Both the position numbers and the translations under genes were made by a program. Below are positions 1 through 6,880 of a DNA stretch of 10,699 nucleotides, piece after piece. The DNA is from JAAFHN01 sp031421855 (GTDB lineage Bacteria; Pseudomonadota; Gammaproteobacteria; Burkholderiales; Burkholderiaceae_C), in contig JANOPN010000130.1 in the NCBI GenBank assembly GCA_031421855.1, forward strand, positions 1 to 10,699. Reading direction: 5' to 3'. The notes under the pieces were generated by a model. That model was given only the letters and a program-made list of their open reading frames with translations. It was not told the origin of the DNA and searched no databases. Every line of letters begins with the position of its first letter. Position 1 is the first letter of the stretch.

Positions 1-1
1 G

Positions 2-112
2 CTGCAAGACATGGGCATGCGCAACGTGGCCCACATCGAGGGCGGGTTCGATGCGATGAAGGCAGCTGGCTTTGCCACCGAGCTCCCAGCGGAGCGAAAA
101 AGGCCCGTTTGA
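2..112 (+). CDS. Rhodanese-like domain protein, C-terminal fragment (cut by window start)
   Basis: The reading frame is open from base 2 and ends at TGA 110-112, giving 36 residues that include NVAHIEGGFDAMKAAG. This matches the usual tail of a rhodanese domain (the 'H-hEGGf-aWkaaG' element after the active-site loop). The domain normally carries a catalytic cysteine in the loop that should lie just upstream, outside the window, so I cannot say whether it is an active sulfurtransferase. It is followed after 55 bp by the HAD gene. The family call rests on a short conserved stretch and is moderately sure; its role is unknown. Confidence 0.6.
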   Translation: MQDMGMRNVAHIEGGFDAMKAAGFATELPAERKRPV

Positions 113-167
113 ACGATATTTATTGATATTTTGGTGCTTGGTCACCGAATATATTGGGTTTGTTGCT
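113..167 (+). promoter_or_regulatory. AT-rich spacer, possible promoter for the HAD gene
   Basis: This 55-bp gap is clearly richer in A+T than the flanking coding DNA. It contains a -10-like TATATT at 150-155 and TTGATA at 123-128, but the 21-bp spacing between them is too long for a standard sigma-70 promoter. A small dyad, GGTG-CTTGGT-CACC, lies at 133-146. If TATATT is used, transcription would start almost at the HAD start codon. The promoter call is inference only. Confidence 0.25.
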
Positions 168-839
168 ATGAAATTTGATGCTGTTTTATTCGATTGTGAT
201 GGCGTGTTGGTCGACAGCGAGCCGATCACCAATGGTGTTTTGCGCGAGATGCTGGCTGAGCTGGGTTGGGTGATGACGCCGCTCCAGTGCATGACGGCCT
301 TTGTCGGGCGTGCCGTGATTGACGAGGTCGACACAATTGAGCGGCACACAGGCGTGCGGGTCGATGCCCAGTGGATGACGAAGTTTCGTGCGCGGCGCGA
401 CATTGCGCTGACCGCACGCTTGACCGCTGTGCCCCACATTGAGCTGGCGGTTGCCGCGGCGCACGCGGCCACAGGCGGGCGAATCGCCTGCGCCTCGGGC
501 GCAGACCGTGGAAAAGTCGTTTTGCAGTTGACCAAAGTGGGGCTGCACCCTTGGTTTGACGGGCGCATTTTCAGCGGCTACGAGATGGCTCGCACCAAGC
601 CTGCACCCGATGTGTATTTGGCCGCGGCAGCGGCGCTGGGTGTTGAACCCAAACGCTGTGCGGTGATTGAGGACACGACCACGGGAGCGAGGGCAGGGGT
701 CGCGGCAGGGTGCACGGTTTTTGGGTATGTGTCGTCGCATGCACTGCCTGGCACCGAGCAAGCCTTGATGAAAGAGGGTGTGAGTGAGACTTTCTCCTCT
801 ATGCAAACCCTTCAAGACTTGATACGGTCATGGGATTGA
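168..839 (+). CDS. HAD-superfamily phosphatase/phosphomutase (subfamily IA)
   Basis: This 223-residue soluble protein has the four HAD motifs in order: motif I DCDGVLVDSE (nucleophile Asp9, acid/base Asp11), motif II Ser110 in ACASG, motif III Lys144 in KPAPD, and motif IV Glu168-Asp169 in VIEDT. The segment between motifs I and II is helical and of the size expected for a C1 cap, so it belongs with phosphoglycolate phosphatase and beta-phosphoglucomutase-like enzymes. HAD enzymes hydrolyse or transfer phosphoryl groups through an aspartyl-phosphate with Mg2+. The substrate cannot be told from sequence. I chose ATG 168 because the protein then begins MKFDAVLFDCDG, typical of the family; an upstream in-frame TTG at 72 would add 32 unlikely residues. 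No good Shine-Dalgarno is seen. The gene is not obviously tied to the leucine genes downstream. Confidence 0.88.
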   Translation: MKFDAVLFDCDGVLVDSEPITNGVLREMLAELGWVMTPLQCMTAFVGRAVIDEVDTIERHTGVRVDAQWMTKFRARRDIALTARLTAVPHIELAVAAAHAATGGRIACASGADRGKVVLQLTKVGLHPWFDGRIFSGYEMARTKPAPDVYLAAAAALGVEPKRCAVIEDTTTGARAGVAAGCTVFGYVSSHALPGTEQALMKEGVSETFSSMQTLQDLIRSWD

Positions 840-885
840 GCTGTCCACTGATTTGTGCGGCAACTGGCATGAATAAGTGAAAATA

Positions 886-1281
886 ATGAGCGAGAACTCA
901 AAGGCGCGACAACCCATCTCTGGCGAAGACCCGAGTCGCAAGGCGCTTGGCATTTGGTGCCCGCGTTGCCAAAGCCGAAAAGTCGTTGAAGGCCAGCTTG
1001 GCGAGTCGACGCTTTTCTACCCATCGCGCCCGCTTTTCAAGGCCTTGAAGGGCAAGCCAGTCCCTTTGACCAAGGCTCAGTCCTATGCCTGCGCACGTTG
1101 TGGCTTGGTGTGGAGCGAGTTGGAGGCCGAGTCTTTACAGCTCAACATTCGCAAATACGGCCTGAGCCCGCACAGCACCGATGTGATGCGTTTGGTTGCT
1201 GGCGAGCGAACGGGTGCCATTCAGCTGCCGGTTGAACCGGACGATGAATCGGCCGACGACGCCAAGAACAAGCCTCGATAG
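886..1281 (+). CDS. Small zinc-ribbon protein of unknown function
   Basis: This is a 131-residue hydrophilic protein that I do not recognise. It has two CxxC knuckles, Cys25-x2-Cys28 (CPRC) and Cys69-x2-Cys72 (CARC), 40 residues apart. This is the arrangement of a treble-clef or zinc-ribbon fold, and the second knuckle is followed by GLVWSE. The C-terminus is acidic then basic and probably disordered. There is no signal peptide or membrane segment. ATG 886 is preferred because a weak TAAGTG lies at a suitable distance upstream; GTG 877 is an in-frame alternative adding three residues. It sits between the HAD gene and mccB but is separated from mccB by 110 bp containing a dyad, so it is probably not in the mcc transcript. 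The zinc-binding call is inferred from cysteine spacing. Confidence 0.75.
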   Translation: MSENSKARQPISGEDPSRKALGIWCPRCQSRKVVEGQLGESTLFYPSRPLFKALKGKPVPLTKAQSYACARCGLVWSELEAESLQLNIRKYGLSPHSTDVMRLVAGERTGAIQLPVEPDDESADDAKNKPR

Positions 1282-1333
1282 GGCGCAACACGGGTGTCGA
1301 TGGCGCGGGATTGATGCCACAATCAACCAGCTG

Positions 1334-1357
1334 ATTGACGTTTACGTCAACGTCAAT
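1334..1357. promoter_or_regulatory. Dyad operator upstream of mccB, LiuR-like (MerR family) candidate
   Basis: The stretch reads ATTGACGT (1334-1341), an 8-bp spacer, then ACGTCAAT (1350-1357), a perfect 8-bp inverted repeat. A second perfect dyad, TGACGT-TT-ACGTCA, is nested at 1336-1349, and ACGTCA is directly repeated at 1344-1355. It ends 34 bp before the mccB start. Leucine-catabolic genes in proteobacteria are often controlled by LiuR, a MerR-family regulator that binds ACGT-containing dyads; that similarity is from memory, not from a search. I could not place convincing -35/-10 boxes around it. The regulator itself is not in the window. Confidence 0.55.
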
Positions 1358-1391
1358 TAGCCTTCCCGCTTCAATCGTGAAAGCCTGTTCG

Positions 1392-3014
1392 ATGCCTGTC
1401 CTCAGCTCAAAACTCAGCCCCCGCAGTGCGGATTTTGTCGCCAATGCGCAGGCCATGCGCGCGGTGGTTGATGACCTTGCCAGCCATTTGTCGCGCATCG
1501 CCATGGGCGGCGGTGAAGCAGCTCGGGCCAAACATGTCGCCAGAGGCAAGTTGCTGCCCCGTGACCGCGTGCAAATGCTGCTCGATGCGGGTAGCGCGTT
1601 TTTAGAAATCGCTCCGATGGCGGCCATGGGCATGTACCCCGACCGCGATGGCAGCGACAGTGCGCCTGCCGCTGGTGTGATCGCGGGCATCGGGCAAGTC
1701 AAGGGGGTGACTTGCGTAATCGTGTGCAACGACGCCACGGTCAAAGGCGGCACTTATTACCCGCTGACCGTCAAGAAACACCTGCGAGCCCAAGAGATTG
1801 CGCAGCAAAACGCTTTGCCCTGCATCTACTTGGTTGATTCTGGCGGTGCCAACCTACCCAACCAAGACGAAGTGTTCCCGGACCGCGATCATTTTGGGCG
1901 CATCTTCTTCAACCAGGCCAACATGAGTGCGAGCGGCATCGCGCAAATCGCAGTCGTCATGGGCTCATGCACGGCGGGTGGCGCGTATGTGCCCGCGATG
2001 AGCGACGAGACCATCATCGTCAAAAACCAAGGCACGATTTTTCTGGGCGGCCCGCCCTTGGTGAAAGCCGCTACGGGCGAGGTGGTGTCGTCTGAAGACT
2101 TGGGCGGCGGCGATGTGCACACTCGCTTGTCAGGCGTGGCTGACCATTTGGCCGACAACGACACCCACGCGCTGGCCTTGGCGAGGCAAATTGTTGGCAA
2201 TTTGAATCAAAAACAGACCTTGGTCTCCGGATCCATTGGGTTTGATGCTCCTAAATTTGATGCTTCTGAGCTGTACGGTGTGATCCCGACCGACACCCGC
2301 AAGCCGTTTGATGTGCGCGAAATCATCGCCCGCATTGTCGACGGTTCGGTGTTTGATGAGTTCAAGGCCCGATTTGGCACCACCTTGGTTTGCGGCTTCG
2401 CGGCGATCGAGGGCATGCCGGTTGGCATTGTGGCCAACAACGGCATTTTGTTTGGCGAGTCGGCGCAAAAAGGCGCGCACTTCATTGAGTTGTGTTGTCA
2501 GCGAAAAATCGCGCTGGTGTTTTTGCAAAACATCACTGGATTCATGGTCGGGCGCAAAGTCGAGAACGACGGCATTGCGCGCCACGGCGCAAAAATGGTC
2601 ACGGCCGTGGCCTGCGCCAATGTGCCCAAGTTCACCGTCATCATTGGCGGAAGCTTCGGTGCAGGCAATTACGGCATGTGCGGTCGCGCTTATAGCCCGC
2701 GCATGTTGTGGATGTGGCCCAACGCGCGCATCAGCGTCATGGGCGGCGAACAAGCGGCCAGCGTGCTGGCAACGGTCAAACGCGACGGCATCGAGGCCAA
2801 AGGCGGGGCGTGGAGCCCCGACGAAGAAGAGGCATTCAAAGCCCCCATTCGCAAACAATACGAAGACCAAGGCCACCCGTATTACGCGACGGCCAGGCTG
2901 TGGGACGACGGCGTGATCGACCCTGCCGACACCCGACGCGTGCTGGCGCTTGGCTTGGCGGCGGCGCTCACACAGCCCGTTGGCGAGACCAAGTTTGGCG
3001 TGTTTCGCATGTGA
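1392..3014 (+). CDS. mccB: 3-methylcrotonyl-CoA carboxylase, carboxyltransferase (beta) subunit
   Basis: The product is a 540-residue acyl-CoA carboxylase carboxyltransferase, the usual length for MccB/LiuB. With MccA it transfers the carboxyl group from carboxybiotin to 3-methylcrotonyl-CoA in leucine breakdown in the cytoplasm. Hallmarks are the two glycine-rich oxyanion-hole loops, one in each crotonase-like half: GSCTAGGAYVPAMSD at 191-205 and GGSFGAGNYGMCGRAYSPR at 419-437. Also typical are VDSGGANLPNQDEVFPDRDHF at 148-168 and the MGGEQAASVLA segment at 450-460. The strong fit to methylcrotonyl rather than propionyl or acetyl-CoA enzymes is supported by mccA and mvaB in the same cluster. 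ATG 1392 gives the family N-terminus MPVLSSKL. An in-frame TTG at 1335 lies inside the putative operator and is rejected. The Shine-Dalgarno is weak. Confidence 0.95.
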   Translation: MPVLSSKLSPRSADFVANAQAMRAVVDDLASHLSRIAMGGGEAARAKHVARGKLLPRDRVQMLLDAGSAFLEIAPMAAMGMYPDRDGSDSAPAAGVIAGIGQVKGVTCVIVCNDATVKGGTYYPLTVKKHLRAQEIAQQNALPCIYLVDSGGANLPNQDEVFPDRDHFGRIFFNQANMSASGIAQIAVVMGSCTAGGAYVPAMSDETIIVKNQGTIFLGGPPLVKAATGEVVSSEDLGGGDVHTRLSGVADHLADNDTHALALARQIVGNLNQKQTLVSGSIGFDAPKFDASELYGVIPTDTRKPFDVREIIARIVDGSVFDEFKARFGTTLVCGFAAIEGMPVGIVANNGILFGESAQKGAHFIELCCQRKIALVFLQNITGFMVGRKVENDGIARHGAKMVTAVACANVPKFTVIIGGSFGAGNYGMCGRAYSPRMLWMWPNARISVMGGEQAASVLATVKRDGIEAKGGAWSPDEEEAFKAPIRKQYEDQGHPYYATARLWDDGVIDPADTRRVLALGLAAALTQPVGETKFGVFRM

Positions 3015-3045
3015 TCGGCCTCGTCAAGCACCCAACCTCACCCCC

Positions 3046-3708
3046 ATGCTGACCGCTACTTACATCGCTGCCGCCTTGATCGTGATCGCCACGCCTGGCC
3101 CCGACATGTTGAATTCGCTCGCAATCGGCATGAGTCGAGGGCGGCGCGAGGGCGTTGCCTACGCCTTGGGCGTGGGTGTCGGGTGTGGCTTGCACACGCT
3201 TTGGGCGGTATTAGGGGTGAGCGCCATCGTCGCGGCATCCAGCACTTTGTTTGCGGCGATCAAGTGGCTGGGTGTTGCCTATTTGATTTATCTCGGAGTT
3301 CAGGCGCTGCGTGCGCCGCCTGCAGTTGGCAAGCTGAGTGAAGGCCATGCGACACCCCACGCAACACCGCAGGCGAGCATCAAGCGGCGATTTCTTGACG
3401 GCGTGCTCACCAATGCGTTCAACCCCAAGGTGATGTTGTTCTTTTTGGCGTTCTTACCGCAATTTTTGCTTCCGGTCACCGGATCCATTGACTCCGTTGC
3501 TATGCAAATGTTGTCGATGGGGGCGTTTTTTGCAGCTGTTACGACCGTTTGCTACTGTCTCCTAGCCGCATTTGGGGGGCGGATGGGTCAACGTTTGAGC
3601 ACGGATCCGCGTTTTGCGCATTGGCTCAGTCGGGCCACTGGCGTGCTGTTCATTGCGTTGGCAGTGCGCTTGGGCTTTGTTGACGGTGCCGCAACGCCAA
3701 GGAGCTGA
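3046..3708 (+). CDS. LysE/RhtB-family amino-acid exporter
   Basis: This 220-residue inner-membrane protein belongs to the LysE translocator family, which exports amino acids and related metabolites. Family features are the N-terminal TPGPD at 17-21 after the first hydrophobic segment, a glycine-rich second helix (about 37-66), and NPKVMLFFLAFLPQF at 126-140. There are about six predicted membrane segments and a hydrophilic loop near 91-113. It lies 31 bp after mccB and ends 2 bp before the DUF4126 gene, so it is very likely co-transcribed with the leucine genes. The substrate is unknown; export of excess branched-chain amino acids or analogues would fit the context but is inference. ATG 3046 is chosen because it starts the first membrane helix directly; no Shine-Dalgarno is visible before it. 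Confidence 0.88.
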   Translation: MLTATYIAAALIVIATPGPDMLNSLAIGMSRGRREGVAYALGVGVGCGLHTLWAVLGVSAIVAASSTLFAAIKWLGVAYLIYLGVQALRAPPAVGKLSEGHATPHATPQASIKRRFLDGVLTNAFNPKVMLFFLAFLPQFLLPVTGSIDSVAMQMLSMGAFFAAVTTVCYCLLAAFGGRMGQRLSTDPRFAHWLSRATGVLFIALAVRLGFVDGAATPRS

Positions 3709-3710
3709 GC

Positions 3711-4424
3711 ATGGATACTTTTGTCGTTTGGTTACAGCAATTTGCGTCAATGCTGATGTCGTCGGGTGGCGATGTCGCCGGCAGCGCCGGCAAGGTCGTT
3801 GCCAAACTGGACACCCCTGCTTTGCTCGCCTTGGCCGCAGCACTTGGCTGGGCCAGTGGCGTGCGCCTGTATTTGGTGGTGCTGATCGTGGGTTTGATGG
3901 GGTTTATGGGAGCCCTGCCGCTGCCAGAAGGGCTCAAGTTGCTGCAACATCCCGCGATTTTGGCGACCAGTGGCGGCTTGGTTTTCGTGGAGTTTTTTGC
4001 AGACAAAATCCCGGGCCTTGACTCGCTTTGGGACGTCATTCACACGTTCATTCGGGTGCCAGCGGGTGCGGCATTGGCCGCTGGCGTGTTTGGCGCTGAC
4101 AGCGCGACCATGGGTGCGGTCGCTGCGCTGTTGGGCGGAACACTTGCCGCTACTGCCCATGCGACCAAGGCGACGACCCGCGCAGCGATCAACACAAGCC
4201 CGGAGCCTTTCACCAACATCGCCATGAGCCTGTTTGAGGAAGGCTTGGTCATGGGCATGATTTGGCTGGCGACCAACCACCCGTTGGCGTTTGGCGCGGT
4301 GTTGGTGATCGTTTTGGCGCTGTCGGTCTGTTTGATCGTCGTGCTGGTCAAGTTCTTGCGGGCCTTGCTGGGCCGCGTTCGCGGTTTTTTCAGTGGCGTT
4401 CAGCCGCAACAAGCAACTTTGTAG
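3711..4424 (+). CDS. DUF4126-family membrane protein
   Basis: This 237-residue integral membrane protein matches the DUF4126 family by its conserved stretch ALGWASGVRLYLVVL (44-58), followed by FVEFFADKIPGLDSLWD (92-108) and the small-residue helix ending ATAHATKATTRAAINTSPEP (147-166). Hydrophobic segments lie near 36-68, 82-97, 117-148, 173-187 and 192-220. The biochemical role of the family is not known to me. A clear AAGGAG (3699-3704) precedes ATG 3711 with good spacing and overlaps the end of the lysE-like gene, so the two are translationally close. It stands between mccB and mccA, an insertion of membrane functions into the catabolic operon. Confidence 0.85.
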   Translation: MDTFVVWLQQFASMLMSSGGDVAGSAGKVVAKLDTPALLALAAALGWASGVRLYLVVLIVGLMGFMGALPLPEGLKLLQHPAILATSGGLVFVEFFADKIPGLDSLWDVIHTFIRVPAGAALAAGVFGADSATMGAVAALLGGTLAATAHATKATTRAAINTSPEPFTNIAMSLFEEGLVMGMIWLATNHPLAFGAVLVIVLALSVCLIVVLVKFLRALLGRVRGFFSGVQPQQATL

Positions 4425-4432
4425 GGTGATGC

Positions 4433-4558
4433 ATGTTTAAGAAGATTTTGATCGCTAACCGAGGCGACCAGCCGCAAAGCGGCGCAGCGGCGAAGCCAAA
4501 TGGCATGGTGCGCGCCGCGCACGCAAGCGATTTCGTGTGTGCCAGAGAGATTAATTGA
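4433..4558 (+). pseudogene. 41-codon upstream ORF: truncated duplicate of the mccA 5' end
   Basis: ATG 4433 opens a 41-codon ORF that begins MFKKILIANRGD, the classic start of a biotin carboxylase subunit. After codon 12 it departs into unrelated sequence (QPQSGAAAKPNG...) and stops at TGA 4556-4558, sharing one base with the ATG of intact mccA (TGATG). AGGGTG lies just upstream at 4424-4429, so it may be translated. I read it as the remnant of the original mccA start, disconnected by an insertion or duplication of 125 bp, which also shifts frame. It may now act as a coupling leader for mccA; that role is inference. A sequencing or assembly error is possible but would need a large extra segment. 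Confidence 0.6.
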
Positions 4559-4592
4559 TGTTCACAAAAATTTTGATCGCTAACCGAGGCGA
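4445..4592 (+). repeat. 23-bp direct repeat (4445-4467 and 4570-4592) flanking an insert
   Basis: The 23 bases of 4445-4467, starting ATTTTGATCG and ending CCGAGGCGA, recur exactly at 4570-4592, 125 bp later. The similarity extends less perfectly back to both ATG codons (8 of the first 12 bases match). The 102 bp between the copies hold two perfect palindromes: GCCGC-AAA-GCGGC at 4471-4483 and GTGCGCG-C-CGCGCAC at 4508-4522. This could be a small mobile or dispersed repeat with an unusually long target duplication, or a recombination join to a second mccA 5' end. Confidence 0.7.
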
Positions 4593-4602
4593 AATCGCTT
4601 GC
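4523..4602. repeat. 13-bp inverted repeat bracketing the mccA start
   Basis: GCAAGCGATTTCG at 4523-4535, inside the insert, is the exact reverse complement of CGAAATCGCTTGC at 4590-4602, which is mccA codons 11-15. The 54 bases between contain the AGAGAG ribosome-binding candidate (4544-4549) and ATG 4558. In mRNA the arms could form a long-loop hairpin around the initiation region. It may instead be a scar of how the insert arose. The match is direct observation; any regulatory role is inference. Confidence 0.6.
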
Positions 4603-6573
4603 CGAGTCGCCACCACCGCCAAACGATTGGGCGTCAAAACCGTTGCGGTTTACTCCAACGCTGACGCGTCTTCAAAACATGTTCAGATGTGCGACGAAGC
4701 CGTTAGCGTGGCAAGCGGTGCAGGCAACTCCCCGCGTGACAGCTACTTGCGATGGGAGGCCATCATCGATGCCGCCAAGGTCAGTGGCGCGCAAGCCATT
4801 CACCCCGGCTACGGGTTTTTGAGCGAAAACGAAGACTTTGCGCGCGCTTGCGAAGCCGCTGGCTTGGTGTTCATTGGTCCGCCACCGAGCGCCATCAAAG
4901 ACATGGGTCTCAAAGCCCAAAGCAAGCAACTCATGTCACGCGCGGGCGTGCCGCTCGTGCCCGGCTACCACGGGGCCGACCAAGATGCCGATTTACTCAA
5001 GCGCGAAGCCGATGCCATGGGCTACCCGGTGCTGATCAAGGCCAGCGCGGGCGGTGGCGGCAAAGGCATGAGGGTCGTGGAGCGCTCGGAAGATTTTGCT
5101 GCGGCCCTGGGTTCGTGCAAGCGCGAGGCAACCAACAGCTTTGGTAACGACGCGGTGCTGGTTGAGAAGTATGTGCAGCGCCCCAGACATGTGGAGATTC
5201 AGGTGTTTGCTGACACCCACGGCAATTGCGTTTCCTTGTTTGAGCGCGACTGCTCGGTGCAGCGCCGCCACCAAAAAGTGCTCGAAGAAGCACCTGCGCC
5301 AGGGTTAAGCCAACCCATGCGTGAGCGCATGGGTGCCGCCGCTGTTGCAGCCGCCAAAGCCGTGAACTATGTCGGCGCTGGAACCGTGGAGTTCATCGTT
5401 GAGCAGCGGCCCGGTGGCGAGATGGATTTCTATTTCATGGAGATGAACACGCGACTGCAGGTGGAGCATCCGGTGACCGAGGCGATCACCGGGCACGACT
5501 TGGTCGAGTGGCAGCTTCGGGTAGCCAGCGGCGAGGCATTGCCGGCGACGCAGGCGCAGTTGCAAATTCGTGGGCACGCCATCGAAGCGCGCATTTGCGC
5601 TGAAAACCCTGACAAACAATTTTTGCCCGCAACCGGGCGCTTGGATGTGTTGCGTTGGCCTGAGCACGTCGCCTTTGTGCGCAATGCAGACCAAAATGGT
5701 GCGAGCGACTCGGCGATGGTGCGGGTCGACGCCGGTGTCCGCCAAGGCGATGAGATTTCGCCGTTTTACGACTCCATGGTAGCCAAGCTGATCGTTTGGG
5801 GCGAAACCCGTGAGCAAGCACTGGCTCGCTTGGATGATGCGCTTGCGCAGACCCGCATCGTGGGTTTGCAGACCAATGTGCAATTTTTAAGGCATGTGGC
5901 CCGCAGCCCCTCGTTTGCACAGGCCAACCTCGACACGGCCTTGATCCCTCGTGAGGCTGCGTGTTTGTTTGACCAAGAACCAGTCGGGCTTGAGATGGCC
6001 GTTGCCGCTTGTGTCGCTGACGCGCTTCACCAAGAGCAAAGCCGCCCCGCTAAGGGCTCGTTTGATCGCGCCGACGGGTTTCGAGCATTTGGCGAGGCGA
6101 ATCGCCGGTTTGAATTTGAGTTTGCTGGGAAGCCCACAGCTGCGACTTTGACATACGGGCGCAGCGGATTTCGGCTCGATGGCGAGCCCTTGCAGTTTGA
6201 CGCTCAAGGTCACGGCTTGATGGTGTCGCACGGCGGCAAGCGCATGCTGTGCGAAGTCGTGGCGCAAGGTGATTTGCGCCATGTTTTCACGCCGCGTGGT
6301 GCCACTTGCATCGCCGTGCGCGACCCACTCGCGGTGGCTGGTGAGGCGACCCAAGAGGCTGGGCGATTGACTGCACCCATGCCCGGCAAGGTGGTGAGCT
6401 TCGCGGTCAAGGTGGGTGATCAGGTGAAACTGGGTCAAGCGTTGGCCGTCATGGAAGCCATGAAAATGGAGCATACGATTGCCGCGCCCAAAGACGGCAC
6501 GGTCGCGGAGTTGTTGTTTACGCCCGGTGAGCAAGTCAGCGAAGGCGCAGAGCTGCTGCGTTTGGCCGCCTGA
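4558..6573 (+). CDS. mccA: 3-methylcrotonyl-CoA carboxylase, biotin carboxylase/biotin carrier (alpha) subunit
   Basis: The product is 671 residues, the usual length for MccA/LiuD. Its N-terminal half is an ATP-grasp biotin carboxylase: the fold starts KILIANRGEIACRV, the glycine loop GGGGKGM is at 165-171, the ATP lysines are Lys119 and Lys161, Lys240 sits in RRHQKVLEEAP, and the catalytic MEMNTRLQVEHPVTE is at 294-308. A middle linker domain follows (about 450-600). The C-terminal biotinyl domain carries EAMKMEH with biotin on Lys636. It carboxylates biotin using ATP and bicarbonate and hands it to MccB. ATG 4558 is the only reasonable start: AGAGAG lies 8 bases before it and an in-frame TAA at 4552-4554 blocks extension, leaving only TTG 4555 as an alternative. 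The start overlaps the stop of the duplicate leader ORF. Confidence 0.95.
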   Translation: MFTKILIANRGEIACRVATTAKRLGVKTVAVYSNADASSKHVQMCDEAVSVASGAGNSPRDSYLRWEAIIDAAKVSGAQAIHPGYGFLSENEDFARACEAAGLVFIGPPPSAIKDMGLKAQSKQLMSRAGVPLVPGYHGADQDADLLKREADAMGYPVLIKASAGGGGKGMRVVERSEDFAAALGSCKREATNSFGNDAVLVEKYVQRPRHVEIQVFADTHGNCVSLFERDCSVQRRHQKVLEEAPAPGLSQPMRERMGAAAVAAAKAVNYVGAGTVEFIVEQRPGGEMDFYFMEMNTRLQVEHPVTEAITGHDLVEWQLRVASGEALPATQAQLQIRGHAIEARICAENPDKQFLPATGRLDVLRWPEHVAFVRNADQNGASDSAMVRVDAGVRQGDEISPFYDSMVAKLIVWGETREQALARLDDALAQTRIVGLQTNVQFLRHVARSPSFAQANLDTALIPREAACLFDQEPVGLEMAVAACVADALHQEQSRPAKGSFDRADGFRAFGEANRRFEFEFAGKPTAATLTYGRSGFRLDGEPLQFDAQGHGLMVSHGGKRMLCEVVAQGDLRHVFTPRGATCIAVRDPLAVAGEATQEAGRLTAPMPGKVVSFAVKVGDQVKLGQALAVMEAMKMEHTIAAPKDGTVAELLFTPGEQVSEGAELLRLAA

Positions 6574-6580
6574 CGAAGCC

Positions 6581-6880
6581 ATGCTCGCGTTGCTTGGTTT
6601 TGCGGTGATGCTGTGCGCTCTGGCTCCCATTTGCATGGCGGGTGGCCAAATGGTCGCGGCCTTCATGCTGGGTCGCCAGGTGCTGGCTTGGGTTGGCTTG
6701 ACGCTTGCGTGCATGGCCAGTGTGGTCATCGGCGGCGTGCTGGCATTGAATTTTGGTGCGCCGTTGATCGAATCAAACGGCGCGTGGCTGGCACCTGTGC
6801 CCGCGGCCATGATGTTGTGCCCAGTCTGGGCGTTGTACTGGCTGGGCAGCCAATGGATTAAAAAAGGAGCGTTGCAATGA
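6581..6880 (+). CDS. Small membrane protein, unknown function, between mccA and mvaB
   Basis: This 99-residue, very hydrophobic protein has about three membrane segments (roughly 2-20, 36-58 and 70-90) and ends with the basic tail QWIKKGALQ. I do not recognise the family. It begins 7 bp after the mccA stop and its TGA overlaps the ATG of mvaB (ATGA at 6877-6880), which argues that it is a real, co-translated gene. No strong Shine-Dalgarno is seen for it, so it may depend on ribosomes finishing mccA. The frame is open further upstream inside mccA, but ATG 6581 gives the compact arrangement. Confidence 0.72.
   Translation: MLALLGFAVMLCALAPICMAGGQMVAAFMLGRQVLAWVGLTLACMASVVIGGVLALNFGAPLIESNGAWLAPVPAAMMLCPVWALYWLGSQWIKKGALQ

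Noticed and set aside
1335..1391. Upstream TTG start for mccB
   Set aside because: It lies inside the dyad operator and adds residues not typical of MccB; ATG 1392 gives the family N-terminus.
2130..2876. 248-codon open frame on the minus strand within mccB
   Set aside because: Antisense shadow of strongly conserved carboxyltransferase sequence, with no recognisable domain.
2227..3490. CCGGATCCATTG occurring in both mccB and the lysE-like gene
   Set aside because: A short 12-base coincidence in two coding regions with no flanking similarity.
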